A program made the translations under genes and the position numbers. Under the pieces are notes generated by a model, which saw only the letters and a list, made by a program, of their open reading frames with translations, was not told the DNA's origin and did no database searches. A DNA stretch of 64,000 nucleotides from Pilatotrama ljubarskyi (lineage: Eukaryota; Basidiomycota; Agaricomycetes; Polyporales; Polyporaceae). Positions 1 to 11,669 of the stretch are shown here, in pieces (position 1 is the first letter of the stretch; each line of letters opens with the position of its first letter). The stretch covers positions 62,001 to 126,000 of the forward strand of contig MU277738.1 of the NCBI GenBank assembly GCA_022385805.1, written 5' to 3'.

Positions 1-245
1 CATTCATGGCGATTCTAAAGTACCAGAGAACAACGAGCGGCTTCGCTGTGATGGCTGATGCTGGCGTTGATGGACCATCAGCATTGTTGGAGTGCACCGG
101 GCTCAGGCTGCGGGCCGGGCACCAAGCCTCTGCAGCCCTTCCGTGTCCTGCAGCGTCTCCGTCGGGCGCGGTGGAAGGCAAAGTGGGCGGTGTGGCGCAC
201 GGCACAGGGTTGCCGGGCGGACCGCATGTTTCACTGAGCTGAACG

Positions 246-449
246 GTGCAAGTGAGTGCGGCGGGGCAGCGGGGCAGCAGGACGTCCAGCTCTGCTCTGG
301 CTGATACGTTTGAAATGCCGACGTCGGTGTCGGTGTATGAAGGCGACGTGTTCGGCATGGTCACAGTATCACTTCGCGACAATCTGCCAAACGCGAGACT
401 CATGCTCGACTTAGCGAATCACCTTCTGTCACGCACAGCTCCCAATTAG
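246..449 (+). CDS. possible 3' exon of an unidentified gene entering from the left
   Basis: An open frame closes at a TAG ending at 449. Its last 45 or so residues (from FEMPTSVSVYEGD to LLSRTAPN) have a balanced composition that looks coding rather than random. No ATG suits it, and upstream GT/AG signals (for example gtgagtgc near 251) suggest a last exon whose 5' part lies left of the window. No family recognised. It could also be a chance ORF. Confidence 0.3.
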   Translation: MQVSAAGQRGSRTSSSALADTFEMPTSVSVYEGDVFGMVTVSLRDNLPNARLMLDLANHLLSRTAPN

Positions 450-846
450 GAAGCGGATGATGCCGTCGCGAACTGGGTCGCGAACGCGGTTTCGCGCTCG
501 CGGGTCCTGAATTGCTCGACATTTTCGCAGCCTCGCTTAACCAGGCCCCGTAAACCTCAACGGGCATTTCCCATGATTGATCCCTCAGGCCTCAGCCCGA
601 ATCTTTCTCATGAATCTTGGCAGTGCAGGACCAAGTTACCCCCCAACCATCACTGGCTCGAGCAGAAGTCGAAGCTCTTAGATGCGCTCCCACAGCTCTA
701 CAGACTAGCACAAAACCGTCCGGTGGCCCTCTTCCCTCCCTGCTTCTCATCTCCGCATTTACACCGTCCGACTTCCCTCCCCTCCGCATTCCCCCCCGCC
801 GTCATCACGCCCGAGCTTGGTCCTTCCTCTCATCTCTCCCGCCATC
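450..846. other. intergenic, probable promoter of the next gene
   Basis: No convincing gene. The final 120 bases before the ATG at 847 are strongly C/T-rich, as is common in fungal core promoters and 5' leaders. Confidence 0.4.
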
Positions 847-2724
847 ATGCTGACAGACGACCTCCCCTGGCCGGAGCTCGGGAACGTCTCGCGTGGCGCC
901 ACCAGAGGCAACCAAGGCCAGAAGGGAGTCCTTGGTTCCCCCGACAGCGAGGGCCGCTGTCTCCTACAACTGCGTGTTCAACCCGGCGTCCTCGCCGTTC
1001 GACTCAACCGCCAGGCTAGCGATTGGTACCGGACGCTCGACACCGAGGTCAACCGCGCACTCAAGCTGACGAAGACGTACTGGCGGAAAGCGCGGCGCCG
1101 GCAGGACTACGACGCGCGCGCCGACCAGGACCACATGGAGCTCCACGAGTGGCTGCAGCAGCTCAAGGATAAAGTCATGTCCCACCTCGAGGTCCTCATG
1201 CAGAAGGGCGAGATACAGGGCCCGCCATACGTCATGCCCGACAACATCGAGCTCACGTTCCTCCGCGGGTTCATCGAACGGCAGGCGGCAGGTATCCCAC
1301 ACAATCCTCGCTTGCGTCGTGCCTTCGGACAGAACCGCGCCGTGGGTTTAGACCCCTCCGGCTCGAAGGGAGTCGGCACATCATCACCGTCAATATCACT
1401 CGCCGGGTGGAATGGCTTGACGGACAAAGGTTCGCGCCACCGCTCCCTCTTGTGCGACCACCGCTCATGCCGTTCGCTTCAGACGATAAGGAGGATGCGA
1501 CACCGCCCGCATCAACGCCGGAGCATGGAACGTCCAGCTCGCTGTTGAATGAGGTCAACGTTAACCGTGCGCACTATCCCTTCTTGACCGCTTTTGACCG
1601 CAACTGTGATTGACCGGCCTTCCCGGTCACAGGGCGGAACATGGCCACTGCACGGGCGGCACTGACTCGCGCTCAGAGGGACACTCAGGAGGCATTCGCC
1701 CGGTATACTGCTTGCTTAGATACCGAGGCGCAGATACGGCAACAGCTTAGCATTGCCGAAGAACGTCGAGACGCGCTGAGTGAGTTCTATCGGGTCGTTG
1801 TATCGCTCGTCGTTCTCACTGGCTATGTTGCAGTGGCGTCGCTCGTGGAGAGCTTCCGCAGCGAATTGGACTGTATGTTGATACCGTACTGGCCGTATAC
1901 CGGTCCCTGAATGCTGACGAACTCTTAGCACCCAGCGGTTCAGGGAAGCAGTCGCCTCTCGTGGACGACATACAAAACACGCTCGAGCGTTCCGACTCGC
2001 GGGCGAGCACATCACAATCCCACGAGGAGATGATGAACGCTATGTGAGTCCAATTGTGCCGGTATCACGCGGACTCATGAGCTGACCCATTGAGTAGCCC
2101 GAACAATCATGTGGCGTTGCAGGATAGCGTCTCTGCATGGAAGACTATGCGGGAAATGCAGTGGTCCCATAGCGACGCCATGGCTGTACACGACGTCTCT
2201 CGCGGCCACCACGAGATGAACTCAGTTGATCAGGTACGCCGTTTGTGTGTCCGTGGGGGGCTGGAGCTCACAAAGATCGCTTGATATAGACGTTCTCCCC
2301 GGCGGCGCGGGGACAGGAGTTGCAGATGCATGCGCTCAATCAGATGGAGCGCAAGCACCCACGGAGCTGGGATGAGTTGCAGAGTGCGTCCCCGTCCTCG
2401 CCACCGTGCCTTCCCCTGCGTATGTGCTGATACGCCTGTGTTTAGCCCACAGCGCGGCGTTCGAAGTGAGTGATTCGAGACTGTGCGTAAAGCATCGTGG
2501 TTTGACGTTCCGTCTTGACGCTCAAGGATATGTCTTCCATGCCGCCCCGCAAACGCCATCAGATATCCGGCGCAGAGTACCTGGCCACTTCTCGGTCGGT
2601 ATGCTCCTCAATAAGGCAGTCGGCGATGCCGCCGCCCGCCCAGCCTGCCCTGCGACTGGACCAAAACGTCGCCGTCATGGCCCCAGGTCCGACCAACCCG
2701 GAGCTCAGCGGTCTCGCATTATGA
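847..2724 (+). CDS. hypothetical protein, nine exons, about 476 residues
   Basis: Proposed exons are 847-1291, 1333-1566, 1633-1779, 1834-1872, 1929-2043, 2095-2233, 2290-2383, 2446-2465 and 2527-2724; all phases close on the final TGA. The protein starts MLTDDLPWPELGN. A basic, probably helical stretch follows at about residues 70-120 (rich in R, K, E and Q), then a proline/serine/acidic middle and a Q/M-rich helical tail ending in LSGLAL. No domain or family is recognised. A 45-nt segment at 2599-2643 has splice signals and a length divisible by three, so a form 15 residues shorter is possible. The first intron is only 41 nt, which is short. Function unknown; the exon structure, not similarity, supports the gene. 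Confidence 0.65.
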
Positions 2725-4495
2725 CTGGGCGCGCCCCGGCTGTGAGCTCTTGTCTCGTACGAGACTCGGCATTGCTACGATCAGCGGCGCCGACATCGAG
2801 ATGCGAACCCGCAGTTACACTACGTGTTTCAGCTATTTGGACCGCCCGCCCGCCCGCCCGACTCCCGACCACGGACGTTGACGCCTCCACTCTTTATTGC
2901 ATAAGGTTATATATGTTGTGCTGCCCGCTCGCTGTGCCATACGCCTCCTTATGCTGTCGAACCTCTGGACATTGTGCATTCCTTGCCCCCCACATCCTAA
3001 TCATTCGCTCTGTAGATATTCGCATCTTCCCTGTACACAAGTTCACCTCTATGCCCTTTTGGTGAGCGCCTTCGCACGCTGTTCGCTTTGCATGTCTGAA
3101 ACATGATCCCTCACAGTATATAGACTGTATCGCTCTCGTCTCATGCAATCTATGTATGTTGTTTTAGTGCCATCACCGACACGGCGGGAAAGTAAAGCGC
3201 GATCGTGCACCCTTCTCGAGGTGTCGCGACGTCGGGACGTGTTGAATGCTTTGATCAACGCGGTAGCTGGCTGCATGGAAACTCCCGATGGCGGGCTCCT
3301 TTGTCTCAGCCACACAGTGCATTGCGCAACCGCCGGCACGATCGCATGGCTGTGCTGCTCACGATACGTCTTCCATGTTCTGCCCCGAGAAAGTTCTGAC
3401 ATCGCATCGACAGACGCAATGCAACAACCTGCAGCGGGTATTCGGTTGCTGTGGCTTCCCCGAGTCCGGACATGGCACTACAGATGCCAATTCGCCACGG
3501 TGACTGCATTGTCGTTGTGTGAAGCACTGTGCAAGATCGAGATTGGCACCGAGGCCAAGCATGCCGTACACCGTAGCTTTTAGGTTGCACGTTCTGGAAG
3601 GTTGGAAGTGTTCGTGAAGCGTCGAGCTGCTCGGCCGGTCTGGTCAGCGTCATGCTCGCTAAGCTGGCGGTCAAAGCAGGTATGACGTGAAGTCGGAGCG
3701 TAAGGCCGAACACTCCGCGTTTCTCTTGCCAGATATCGGGACGCAGCTGCCTTCCTCGGTCCCGGAGATTCCAACTGCGACGGGAAGGGAGGAGTGGGTC
3801 TGGCCTTGCGACGAGTCCAAGCATGATCCCGGTTTAGGTTGGAGCCTGCAGCCTGGTGGCACGGCTGCAGGTATTATCCGACGTGGCCATCGATATGAGG
3901 ACAACGAGGTACTGCGCTGGTGGACTCACATGGTCTGGTATTAATACGCTGATGATGCGCACCAGGCTGCAGGACGGACGCGGCGCTGCCGGACTCCCGC
4001 GGAGGGACAACGAGGCATGGGCGGCTGTGCCTGCCTGCCTGGCTTACATAAGCCATCCGTCAGTCAAAGTCCCGATTGGGGCAATCTCTCCTGCGTCGTG
4101 TAAACGGCGTGTTCGTGGTGTCTGCAGAGCTTTTCATCGCGCACCCCAGGTGAATGACTCCCCCCGCTCTCTCCTGTGCAAAGGCTGTTCCTCGACGGCT
4201 CACCCTCCCCAGCACAATTTTTCTCTCGTCCGTAGCACCTCCAAAATGTGCTCTCGCTTTGCTCGCACCTACGGCTCGACCGTTTGTCTACACAGCCTCG
4301 TCAACTTAATTCCGGGCTTTGCTCTCGCCTTTTTCGCCGGGTGGACCTTCATAAATGTCGGTTCAACAATATGCTTTGACACTACCCACGCAGCTATCAG
4401 CTTGTGGCCGGAACTTTAGCTTTGCTATTCGCGTGAGTAGCACGTGGGCGTGGCAGACATTCATGTCCGACTCTTTCACTTTGTCCTAGACGTGA
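2725..4495. other. intergenic, no supported gene
   Basis: Scattered open frames on both strands (for example 3856-4419) have low-complexity or random-looking translations and no joinable exons. I see no RNA gene or repeat. Confidence 0.4.
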
Positions 4496-4504
4496 CATAT
4501 AAGA
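4496..4504 (+). promoter_or_regulatory. TATA-like box of the CCCH gene
   Basis: CATATAAGA lies about 75 bases before the ATG at 4577, with a CACGTG E-box palindrome at 4441-4446. Position and sequence fit a core promoter; no start site is proven. Confidence 0.4.
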
Positions 4505-4576
4505 ATCAGGCGCGCGCCCCTCCGCAGACAATTGACCTTTCTCTTCTCCCTTCCACAACCTCCCATCCGCGTAGAG

Positions 4577-6254
4577 ATGGCTGCTCGTCGTGGCGGTTAT
4601 CGCAGTACGTTCATTCGATTCTATAACTGCGAAAGCGCGCCCATCTAACGCCCTACAGCGAAACTCTGTCGGAATTTCGCCCTAGGACACTGTCCCCAGG
4701 GCGAAGCATGTAACTACATCCATGCCTCCCCGGCTACCATTCAGAGCGATCTCAACATTCATACAAGGGTACATTCTCTCGCTAGGCACCGGCTACTAGC
4801 TTGTCGCACTGTACTCACGCGATTTTATACGATTCTCAGCTCGGGAGCGGCAGCAGGATAGGACACGAACCACAAGTACATCTAGCCACAACAGCTTCCC
4901 CGGTGTGGTCAACGCTCTCCCCGACGACTAACTGCTCGGACCACCCAAACTACCAATGGGGCTCGTCTCCGGTTTCGGGCCCAGCGCCCGCCTCTCGTAT
5001 CAAGTACCGCCCTTTGTCATACAGGACCGCGCTGTGCAGGCACTTCGTGAGAAATAAGGGATGGTGTCCTCTCGGGGATGAGTGCAACTAGTAAGCACCA
5101 CTCTTCACCCGCTATCTACTGTCTAATGTCCCCGCAGCATCCACGATCTCGCATTGGCAGAATTTGCCCAAGACGACGTGCGATTTGACGGTCGTCGCAC
5201 GGTAGGATCAGGGGGAGGCAGATTGGGCGGAAAGTCTGGCAAGGCTGGCACAAAACACAGCCATTGTTGGGCGTACGTCCAAGGCTTGTGCCATGTGCAA
5301 GACTGCCAGTACTTGCATCCGGTTGCCGTGCACCTATGTGAGTGGATGACGTGTCCCAGGACCCACGAAAATTTGCGCTTACATCCTCGGCCGCCGCGCA
5401 GTCGCCCCTCATACGCCGTGCCTCGCGTGGCCGAACTGCAGACGGGGGCCCCTGTGCCCGTACAAGCACCCGGAGCCGTACGTATCCGATTCCACCCCGC
5501 CTTCCCCCAAGCCGAACTCGCCCATCGAGACCAACCCGCCGCCGACGGCTCAGCCCGACCCCGTTCCCCGCGGCGCCATCTCCTACAACGGCATGCTGTA
5601 CTACAACAACCAGCAGCCGCAACAGGCGCAGGCGATGCCCTCGCTCAATCTGCCGCCGCCCGCTCAGCAGGCGTCGATGCTCTTCACGAACCCTTGGGAC
5701 GTCTGGCGCCTCTCGTATCCACAAACCCCGATGACGTACATGCCCGTCGTGTTCTCTCCTCCGCCTGGGCCCCCGTGGCCTGACACCAGCTTCAGATGGC
5801 CCGACATCGCCATGCCGTCTGCACCTCCGGCTATGCCGAGGCTTCCTACCCCGCCCTTCGACACTCAGAGGCCGGGTGCGCCCCTCCAGGCCGCGAATAT
5901 CCCGTCTGAGCCACTCGTGGAGCACTCACGAGTTCGCTCACGGCCTGTCTCGGAGCACGAGTTGCCGTACGTGCCGCCGAAGCAGCCGCAGCAGGTCGGA
6001 CACGCCCGACGCGTGAGCGTCACCATCAAGGGGAAGGAGGATCTCGACGCGCTCGCGCTGGACAGCAGCTCGCGTGTACGCCAGCCATGGCAGACGCACG
6101 GAGATCGTCTGGGACGGAGGGTGAGTGTGCAGGCACCTTCGGTCGATGATCGATACTGATGCCGCGCTCGATCGTGCAGAGCTGGGCTCCCTCGTCGTCC
6201 TCGGTGCACGCTACCGGGGCACACACGCCGACCTCCGTCTTCTATGGCATGTGA
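4577..6254 (+). CDS. CCCH zinc-finger protein with four fingers, about 460 residues
   Basis: Exons are 4577-4604, 4659-4768, 4840-5090, 5138-5337, 5402-6120 and 6180-6254. Four Cys3His fingers are visible: C13-x7-C21-x5-C27-x3-H31, C112-x9-C122-x5-C128-x3-H132, C173-x7-C181-x4-C186-x3-H190 and C203-x5-C209-x5-C215-x3-H219. The second finger is completed only by splicing out 5091-5137, which strongly supports the model. The C-terminal half is low-complexity, rich in P, Q and S (for example LYYNNQQPQQAQAMP), and ends VFYGM. CCCH fingers of this kind bind RNA or act in mRNA processing and decay; that role is inferred from the family. The spacings match neither the tristetraprolin (x8-x5-x3) nor a single Nab2-like pattern, so no ortholog name is given. 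Confidence 0.85.
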
Positions 6255-7463
6255 AGCCCAAGGCAATGTCATCGCTCATCTTTCCTTTGCTTGATATATG
6301 GACCCATGGTCGCATGCCTCCCTGCCTCCCTTTGCTTGGATCGTCCTTTCCTTCTCCGGATACCATACCCTAGTTCTCAATTCCTGCGATTTCATACACG
6401 CACGCGCAGTCTAATGCTTCCTTACCCCGTCCTCTTACGTACCTCTTCTCTTTCTCCTCTTCCTTTCTTCTAGCCTGCGTTCCGTCGCTCCCGGCTCGGC
6501 CACTCATACCACGTTACCCACATCGACGGTCACTTACCCCGGAGGACTCATCGCTCGCTCGCCGCACCCCTCGCATCCCCGCGGTGTCTGCGGCGCTGCA
6601 GCTCGCTCATATCTGCTGTCTGTTGTATTCCCTGCCTTGTACGATCGCGTATCTCCCAGGCTCTTGGACATGTACTCGCATACCGCCGCAATGATACCAC
6701 CGTGTACGGACAATTGCTCTGGTGTGTAGACCCGTTATGACCTGTACCCTCTAGAGCGTCCACGGGGTTCCAAGATGCCGAGGGCGAACCTGCGCACCCA
6801 ACTCAAACTTCAAGCTCTCATCCAGGTATTGGTACTCGATACAACGGCTGCACCGACACGACAGGCAGATGGGACCGTCCGAGTCCTTGACGGAGAGCGA
6901 GACACCTCTTTAGCTCAACTACAGGTCGAATGCGTAGGAACTGTGATAGGCACTACGTAGCGCATGACTTCATTGGGAGAGGGACGAGCGACGAAAAAGC
7001 TCTACCTCCATCTGCACTCAGCACGCGGAAGAGGCGAATGCGGATTGGGCTGAGCGGAGGCGCCCGCCGTCCAATACGCCGATCTCGAAGCTCGCTCAGG
7101 ACGTCCATGCGTTATATCTTCTGCATACTGAGAACAGTAATCCCGTGCTTTCTCGGAGAAGCATTGCACCAGAGAGGACTTTGGAGAGCACCACAAACGA
7201 GGCTCATCTTGCGCGGGAGGAGATCACGTGCCCTACGGCTCGCTTGATCCTGCACCAAGTCCGGACAATCAACAACTTGTGCAGCCGCACACTGTCCTCT
7301 CCCTCACCCCTTTTCACTCCCAAGACATACTCCCCTAAGGGGGACTGAGACTGCCAGTTATCTGGCAGGCGGTACAATTCTGTAGGTCTTCGTTTTGAGT
7401 GCGGGTTGGGGCCGGAAATTGGGATCGGACGCTGACCTTGGATTATAGCCACCCTCCAACAAG
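6255..7463. other. intergenic, no supported gene
   Basis: Long pyrimidine-rich tracts (about 6330-6480) follow the CCCH gene. Short ORFs such as 6775-6960 are not joinable to others and resemble nothing known. Confidence 0.4.
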
Positions 7464-8858
7464 ATGTCGACATCGTTGCTTATGCGCCTCGGTCCTCCTC
7501 TCTCTAATCAAAGCCCAAGCCCAGGAGACCCCGGGACAAGCTCCACAGTGCGCGAAAGCTCGAAGCCTTCGGCGGGTGGATCGGCACGCAACGGCAAGAG
7601 GTCTCGGCAATGCGACGACGAGGAGAACTCCTCCACAAAGCGCATGAGGTTGAAGGCAGCTGATGAGTATGGTATGTGCTCGCGCTCTGTCCTTCTTCTC
7701 AATGTGCCGTCCGCGTGTGCGTGTACGCTGACACGGGATATGCATAGACGGCGAGGAGGTCGGCGATGCGAAGTGCACTTCCGCGGAGACCGGCGAGATC
7801 GCTCCCCCTCTACATGCTGAGAATAGCGTCGCCGCAGTACCGAGCGATGCACAGTCTAACCATAGAGGAGGCATGAGCAGGATCATAGAAGGTGCGCGTC
7901 CAAGACTCGTGGAGTAGAGCGAGGAGCTAAGCATCGATATCCGTAGAGGTGCTGCAGGAAGAGGACGACCTCGTCGAGTACGCCTCGGGCGTCCTTCGCC
8001 CGGGTAGTCCTGATATCTGTACGTCAGCCATGTACTCCAGCGCGACGATCATGCTCACCCACCGTAGTTTCCTCCGCCAGTGTCGACGAGGCCGCGCCTG
8101 CAGTTGCCGGAGGCGACAACGCACACGGGGGCGAGCCAGACGACGACGAGTCGGACGAAGAGGAGATTGACCTGTCCAACGCGTACATTGACGAAGACGA
8201 GGACGATGAGCCGGATGAAGACGACGAGCTCGAATCGATCCCGGAACGCATTCCGGTTTGGAACCCGCCGGGCCCCTCTCCGCTGCGCCGCTTCGACAGT
8301 GTCCAGTCGGCAGACACAGACGCGACTTCGACTCCGGAGGAGGACGAGGAAGAAGGCGAGAGCCCGTTGCGCATCCGCCCAATCGAACGGGAACGTCCCA
8401 GCTGGAGTCGCGAGTACGTGATTAGCGTAAAGAGTATGCTCTGGTTTGCTTGGAGAGGAAACTGGTGCGTCTTCATCGTCGATCGCTTTGGTGTTCCTGC
8501 CATACCTACTCGGTGTCCCAGGCGGATGCATACCAAGGGAACGAGTGAGCAGCCAGATGAAGATGGTCCTCAAGACGGCGAGCACAGTGACGAGCCAGGG
8601 CTGAAGGAGGGCGCGAACGAGCAAATCGCCCAGCCCAGCTCAATGGATCACGACGTTTTGGGCGAGAAAGCAGCGATGCAGCTCGTCCTGGCTGCGTCGC
8701 GAGAAGGAGCCGAGGTTGCGCAAGAGGCTATTGCCAAACACGAGCCGGCTAGCGAAGCCTCCGCAGGACCACAGGCCTCGGCTCACGGCCAAGGAGAGAG
8801 CACGGTCAGCTTCTTCGAACCTCACAATGACACCGACTATCGAGCCATCCTCTGTTGA
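7464..8858 (+). CDS. modular nuclear-type acidic protein, PGPSPL family member A, about 385 residues
   Basis: Exons are 7464-7671, 7748-7891, 7947-8018, 8068-8464 and 8522-8858; the first three introns are phase 1. Exon 1 encodes a bipartite basic signal (KRSR and then KRMRLK). Exons 2-4 are acidic, with a D/E-rich run (DDDESDEEEIDLS). The motif PPGPSPL falls at 8265-8285, followed by SPEED-like acidic and then Q/A/E-rich sequence ending YRAILC. Three other genes in this window share the N-terminal layout and motif but not the C-terminus. The last intron (8465-8521, 57 nt) is divisible by three, so retention would insert 19 residues. The C-terminal exon is the least certain part; splicing on towards 9059 is possible. 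Nuclear localisation is inferred; no function is known. Confidence 0.6.
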
Positions 8859-10609
8859 CGGGGGCGAGCAGGGGAGGAAAGTGGCGGGGGCCTCGAGAGG
8901 TCCGAACAACGCCGATGGAGAAGACAAGATCGGGCGAGAAACTGTATCAGTGGGCACCCGTGAACCTGCGGCGCGATGAAGACACCGCACGTACGACCGT
9001 AGACTAACCGAGGTCCCTCGAACAGACTGCAGAGTCCGAGAAGAAGAACGGGGAGTGAGGCGTGGAAGGGGCCCTGGGCAAGTGACCACCGACACGTCGA
9101 CAGATGCCACCCGGCATCATATCGGTTATTGCTTGATTTCGTATCATTACATGTACGTTGTGTTCTCGATCTACTGTATAACTGCTGTCAGTATGCTCTA
9201 CACCATGCTTTATGCCTCGTCATTCAGAGCCTATGCGTCACGTACCCGAACATACCCCAGGAACGCCAAAGACTCGGAAGGCCGCACATGTCGCATGCGA
9301 AGACGTCGTCAAATTTGACTGATACCTATACCGTTAGGCGGCTATCCGTCCCTAGACAAGAGATGTCTTGCTAAGTACTAGGAGCTACCATGGCATGGGC
9401 GCGCAGAACGCAGTTCAGCTACCTATGAAAAGAACACGAGTGAGTGACTGCTACCTAATGCACGCATATGCCGACCTCGATGGACGTACAGAACATAGCC
9501 TGAAGGGCCGGCGGCATTGTACAGGTCCCGTCTGACGTCTGAGCACCGGATGATGCCAACTTACTGCTCGGGGGACCATCCACCGTGACCGATAACGATC
9601 TCCGAATTAGGATCAATACACGATGACTGAGACTGGCCTGCGAGAATTTGAACAGTGCATCCTGCAGGTCTGTCCTGCCATTATAGAAGCGGCCAGGCGG
9701 AAGAGGATTCGTCCAGCATGGCGCAGACCCAAGCGAGGACACGGAGAGCGACAGCCATAAGACCAGCGATGGTACCAGTACCCTCCGAGGTGCACACCGC
9801 ACCAAATGGGAAGGTAAGTCGTACTACATCGTATCTCCAGCGTAGCGGCATGAAGTTCTCAAAGAAGGTGCACCCCAGGATTGCGAAGCATAGCCAGACT
9901 CGATGAGTTGATGAGCGACATAGGGCTGTACGTTTCTCCGCACGTCGTAGCAGCCAAAGCCACCGTAATCGTGTGACGCGTGGAAGGTATGCAGAAGAGA
10001 TATACGACTCACAAGTGACAGACCCTTCCAAGCTTGCTCTGGCAGGCGTGCTTTCGCCAAGTGATGTACTTCGCAGACAATCATCAAACATGGGCACCGA
10101 AGAAGACCGCAATCAGGAGACCCTAAGTTGCGAGAGCAGCGTGATACCGAGGCAAGACCAGCGAGATATAGCGCAGTCGTACAAGGACCGAGGAACGACT
10201 CGCCGCCGTCGCGGTGAACGACGCCGACGACGCGACACGCAGCCTGCGCGCGGTCCAGCTCACGGCGACTGACCCGAAGTCTGGCAGGACAAACAAGAGC
10301 AACGTTGCCCGGTTCCGGGAACAACTCGGGAACACCGCGCAGACCGGCGCTTGATGTTCCCTCCGTACTCAGTCCTCAGAATCCCTTGCATGCAGGACGG
10401 ATATAAGTCCAGAGAATCTGGAAGCGCGAACACTTGACTGCTCTGTATTTTTTCTCATAGCACTGTTCTTGAGCTTTATATGGGGAATACCCCAGTATAA
10501 ACATAATCTTCAGTATACTTAGCTTCAGCACCTGCGCGTTGCGTCTGTCTGACAATATCATACTCGGAACACGATGGCCATTATTGTGCCAAAAATCTAA
10601 GAGGTGACC
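8859..10609. other. intergenic with an unresolved minus-strand open region (9455-10335)
   Basis: Minus-strand frames between 10335 and 9455 contain hydrophobic, leucine-rich stretches with several GT/AG signals and could be a multi-exon membrane protein or a decayed one. I could not close a single model, so no CDS is called. Confidence 0.3.
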
Positions 10610-10616
10610 GGTGACA
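10610..10616 (+). repeat. left target-site duplication GGTGACA
   Basis: Direct 7-bp copy immediately outside the left terminal inverted repeat of the element at 10617-11662; the partner copy is at 11663-11669. Confidence 0.7.
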
Positions 10617-11662
10617 CTCAGTCAAAAATGCCCCCGGGTCGGTATGCGCCAGTCTGCAAGAATCTGCAGATGAGTGCAAGTTGCAGAGTGCAACTGCTCT
10701 CATCTGCGTGCATCTGCGGTGGCGCTGCTGCTTTTGACAGCACCTGAGCCAAGGCCACATCTTGTCTGGAATTTGAACCATTTCCCCCACCACGCGCGGC
10801 CGCGCTGTTCCCTGTCCTGCGCGAGGGGCGCAGCGTACACTCCGTATTTGCTCAAAGTCAGACCAATGAGTTGCATTGTGTCAGTCCCATCGCAACATCG
10901 TCGATCCCTGCATGTGGGCGCCCTCCGTTCTGTGAAGGGAAGTGACCTCCAGCGATGGATATATCTCTACCAGTCGATGTGTTTCGGGCGCATCGCCCTC
11001 TTCTTTCCTTACCACCACCATCCCGACCTCTCCCAACTCGCCGCCCTCCAAGTGCTCCTTTCACCCGCTTTAGAATGACTGCCATGTGCTATACTCGGTG
11101 AGCGCGGCTCTCAGCATGTGACACAGGACCGTACAATATGTTGTGCTGACTCTCCTGCAGAGAGTGACGCCTCGGGAGCTGACTGTATGCGTGTCATGAC
11201 TAAGAGTAAGGGCACCGGTAAGCTACCGCTCGTTCTTCTCGGTGTTTTCTCCCCATTGAACTGACAATGGCATAGGGGGCCGCGCCAACGAAAGCGGAGG
11301 GAACAGGTGATAGGCGCACCTCAGCAACGGACTCGGACCAAGCGCGCGGGCAGGGGTTGCGAAGTTATGTAGGTCGTTGGTATACGGGGATGTACTGTAT
11401 ATAGGAGTGCTTTGAATGCATAAAACTCTGCTATCATATGCATCAATCTGCATGTGTACGGACGTATCCGAGGCCTGCCAAGGTCGTGAGAGCGCAGGTT
11501 TACGCAGATTCTATATGCGGATTACATACAGTGCATATGGCCACAGAAGGTTGCGGACGAACATCTGCACCAGTGCAATTTTTCTGCATCTGTCTGCATC
11601 CATCTGCACTCCCCGATTTCTCCAGATATTCCCAGCTCGGCGCGGAGGGATTTTTGACTGAG
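10617..11662. mobile_element. non-autonomous TIR DNA transposon, hAT-like, 1046 bp
   Basis: The ends are inverted copies: CTCAGTCAAAAAT at 10617-10629 and its exact complement at 11650-11662, with weaker similarity over about 10 more bases. Both ends are flanked by the 7-bp direct repeat GGTGACA (10610-10616 and 11663-11669), as expected of a target-site duplication. Just inside both ends are clusters of short TCTGCA/GATGCAGA-type motifs (10651-10735 and 11556-11612), a subterminal repeat pattern typical of hAT elements. hAT elements usually make 8-bp duplications, so the class call is tentative. The interior has no transposase-like frame, so it would need a transposase supplied elsewhere. 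Confidence 0.75.
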
Positions 11663-11669
11663 GGTGACA
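11663..11669 (+). repeat. right target-site duplication GGTGACA
   Basis: Direct copy of 10610-10616, immediately outside the right terminal inverted repeat. Confidence 0.7.

Noticed and set aside
5116..5925. Minus-strand ORF of 269 residues
   Set aside because: Antisense shadow of the CCCH gene: arginine-rich, and it crosses introns whose removal completes a zinc finger on the other strand.
10617..11662. Helitron
   Set aside because: Helitrons have no terminal inverted repeats or target duplications; both are present here.
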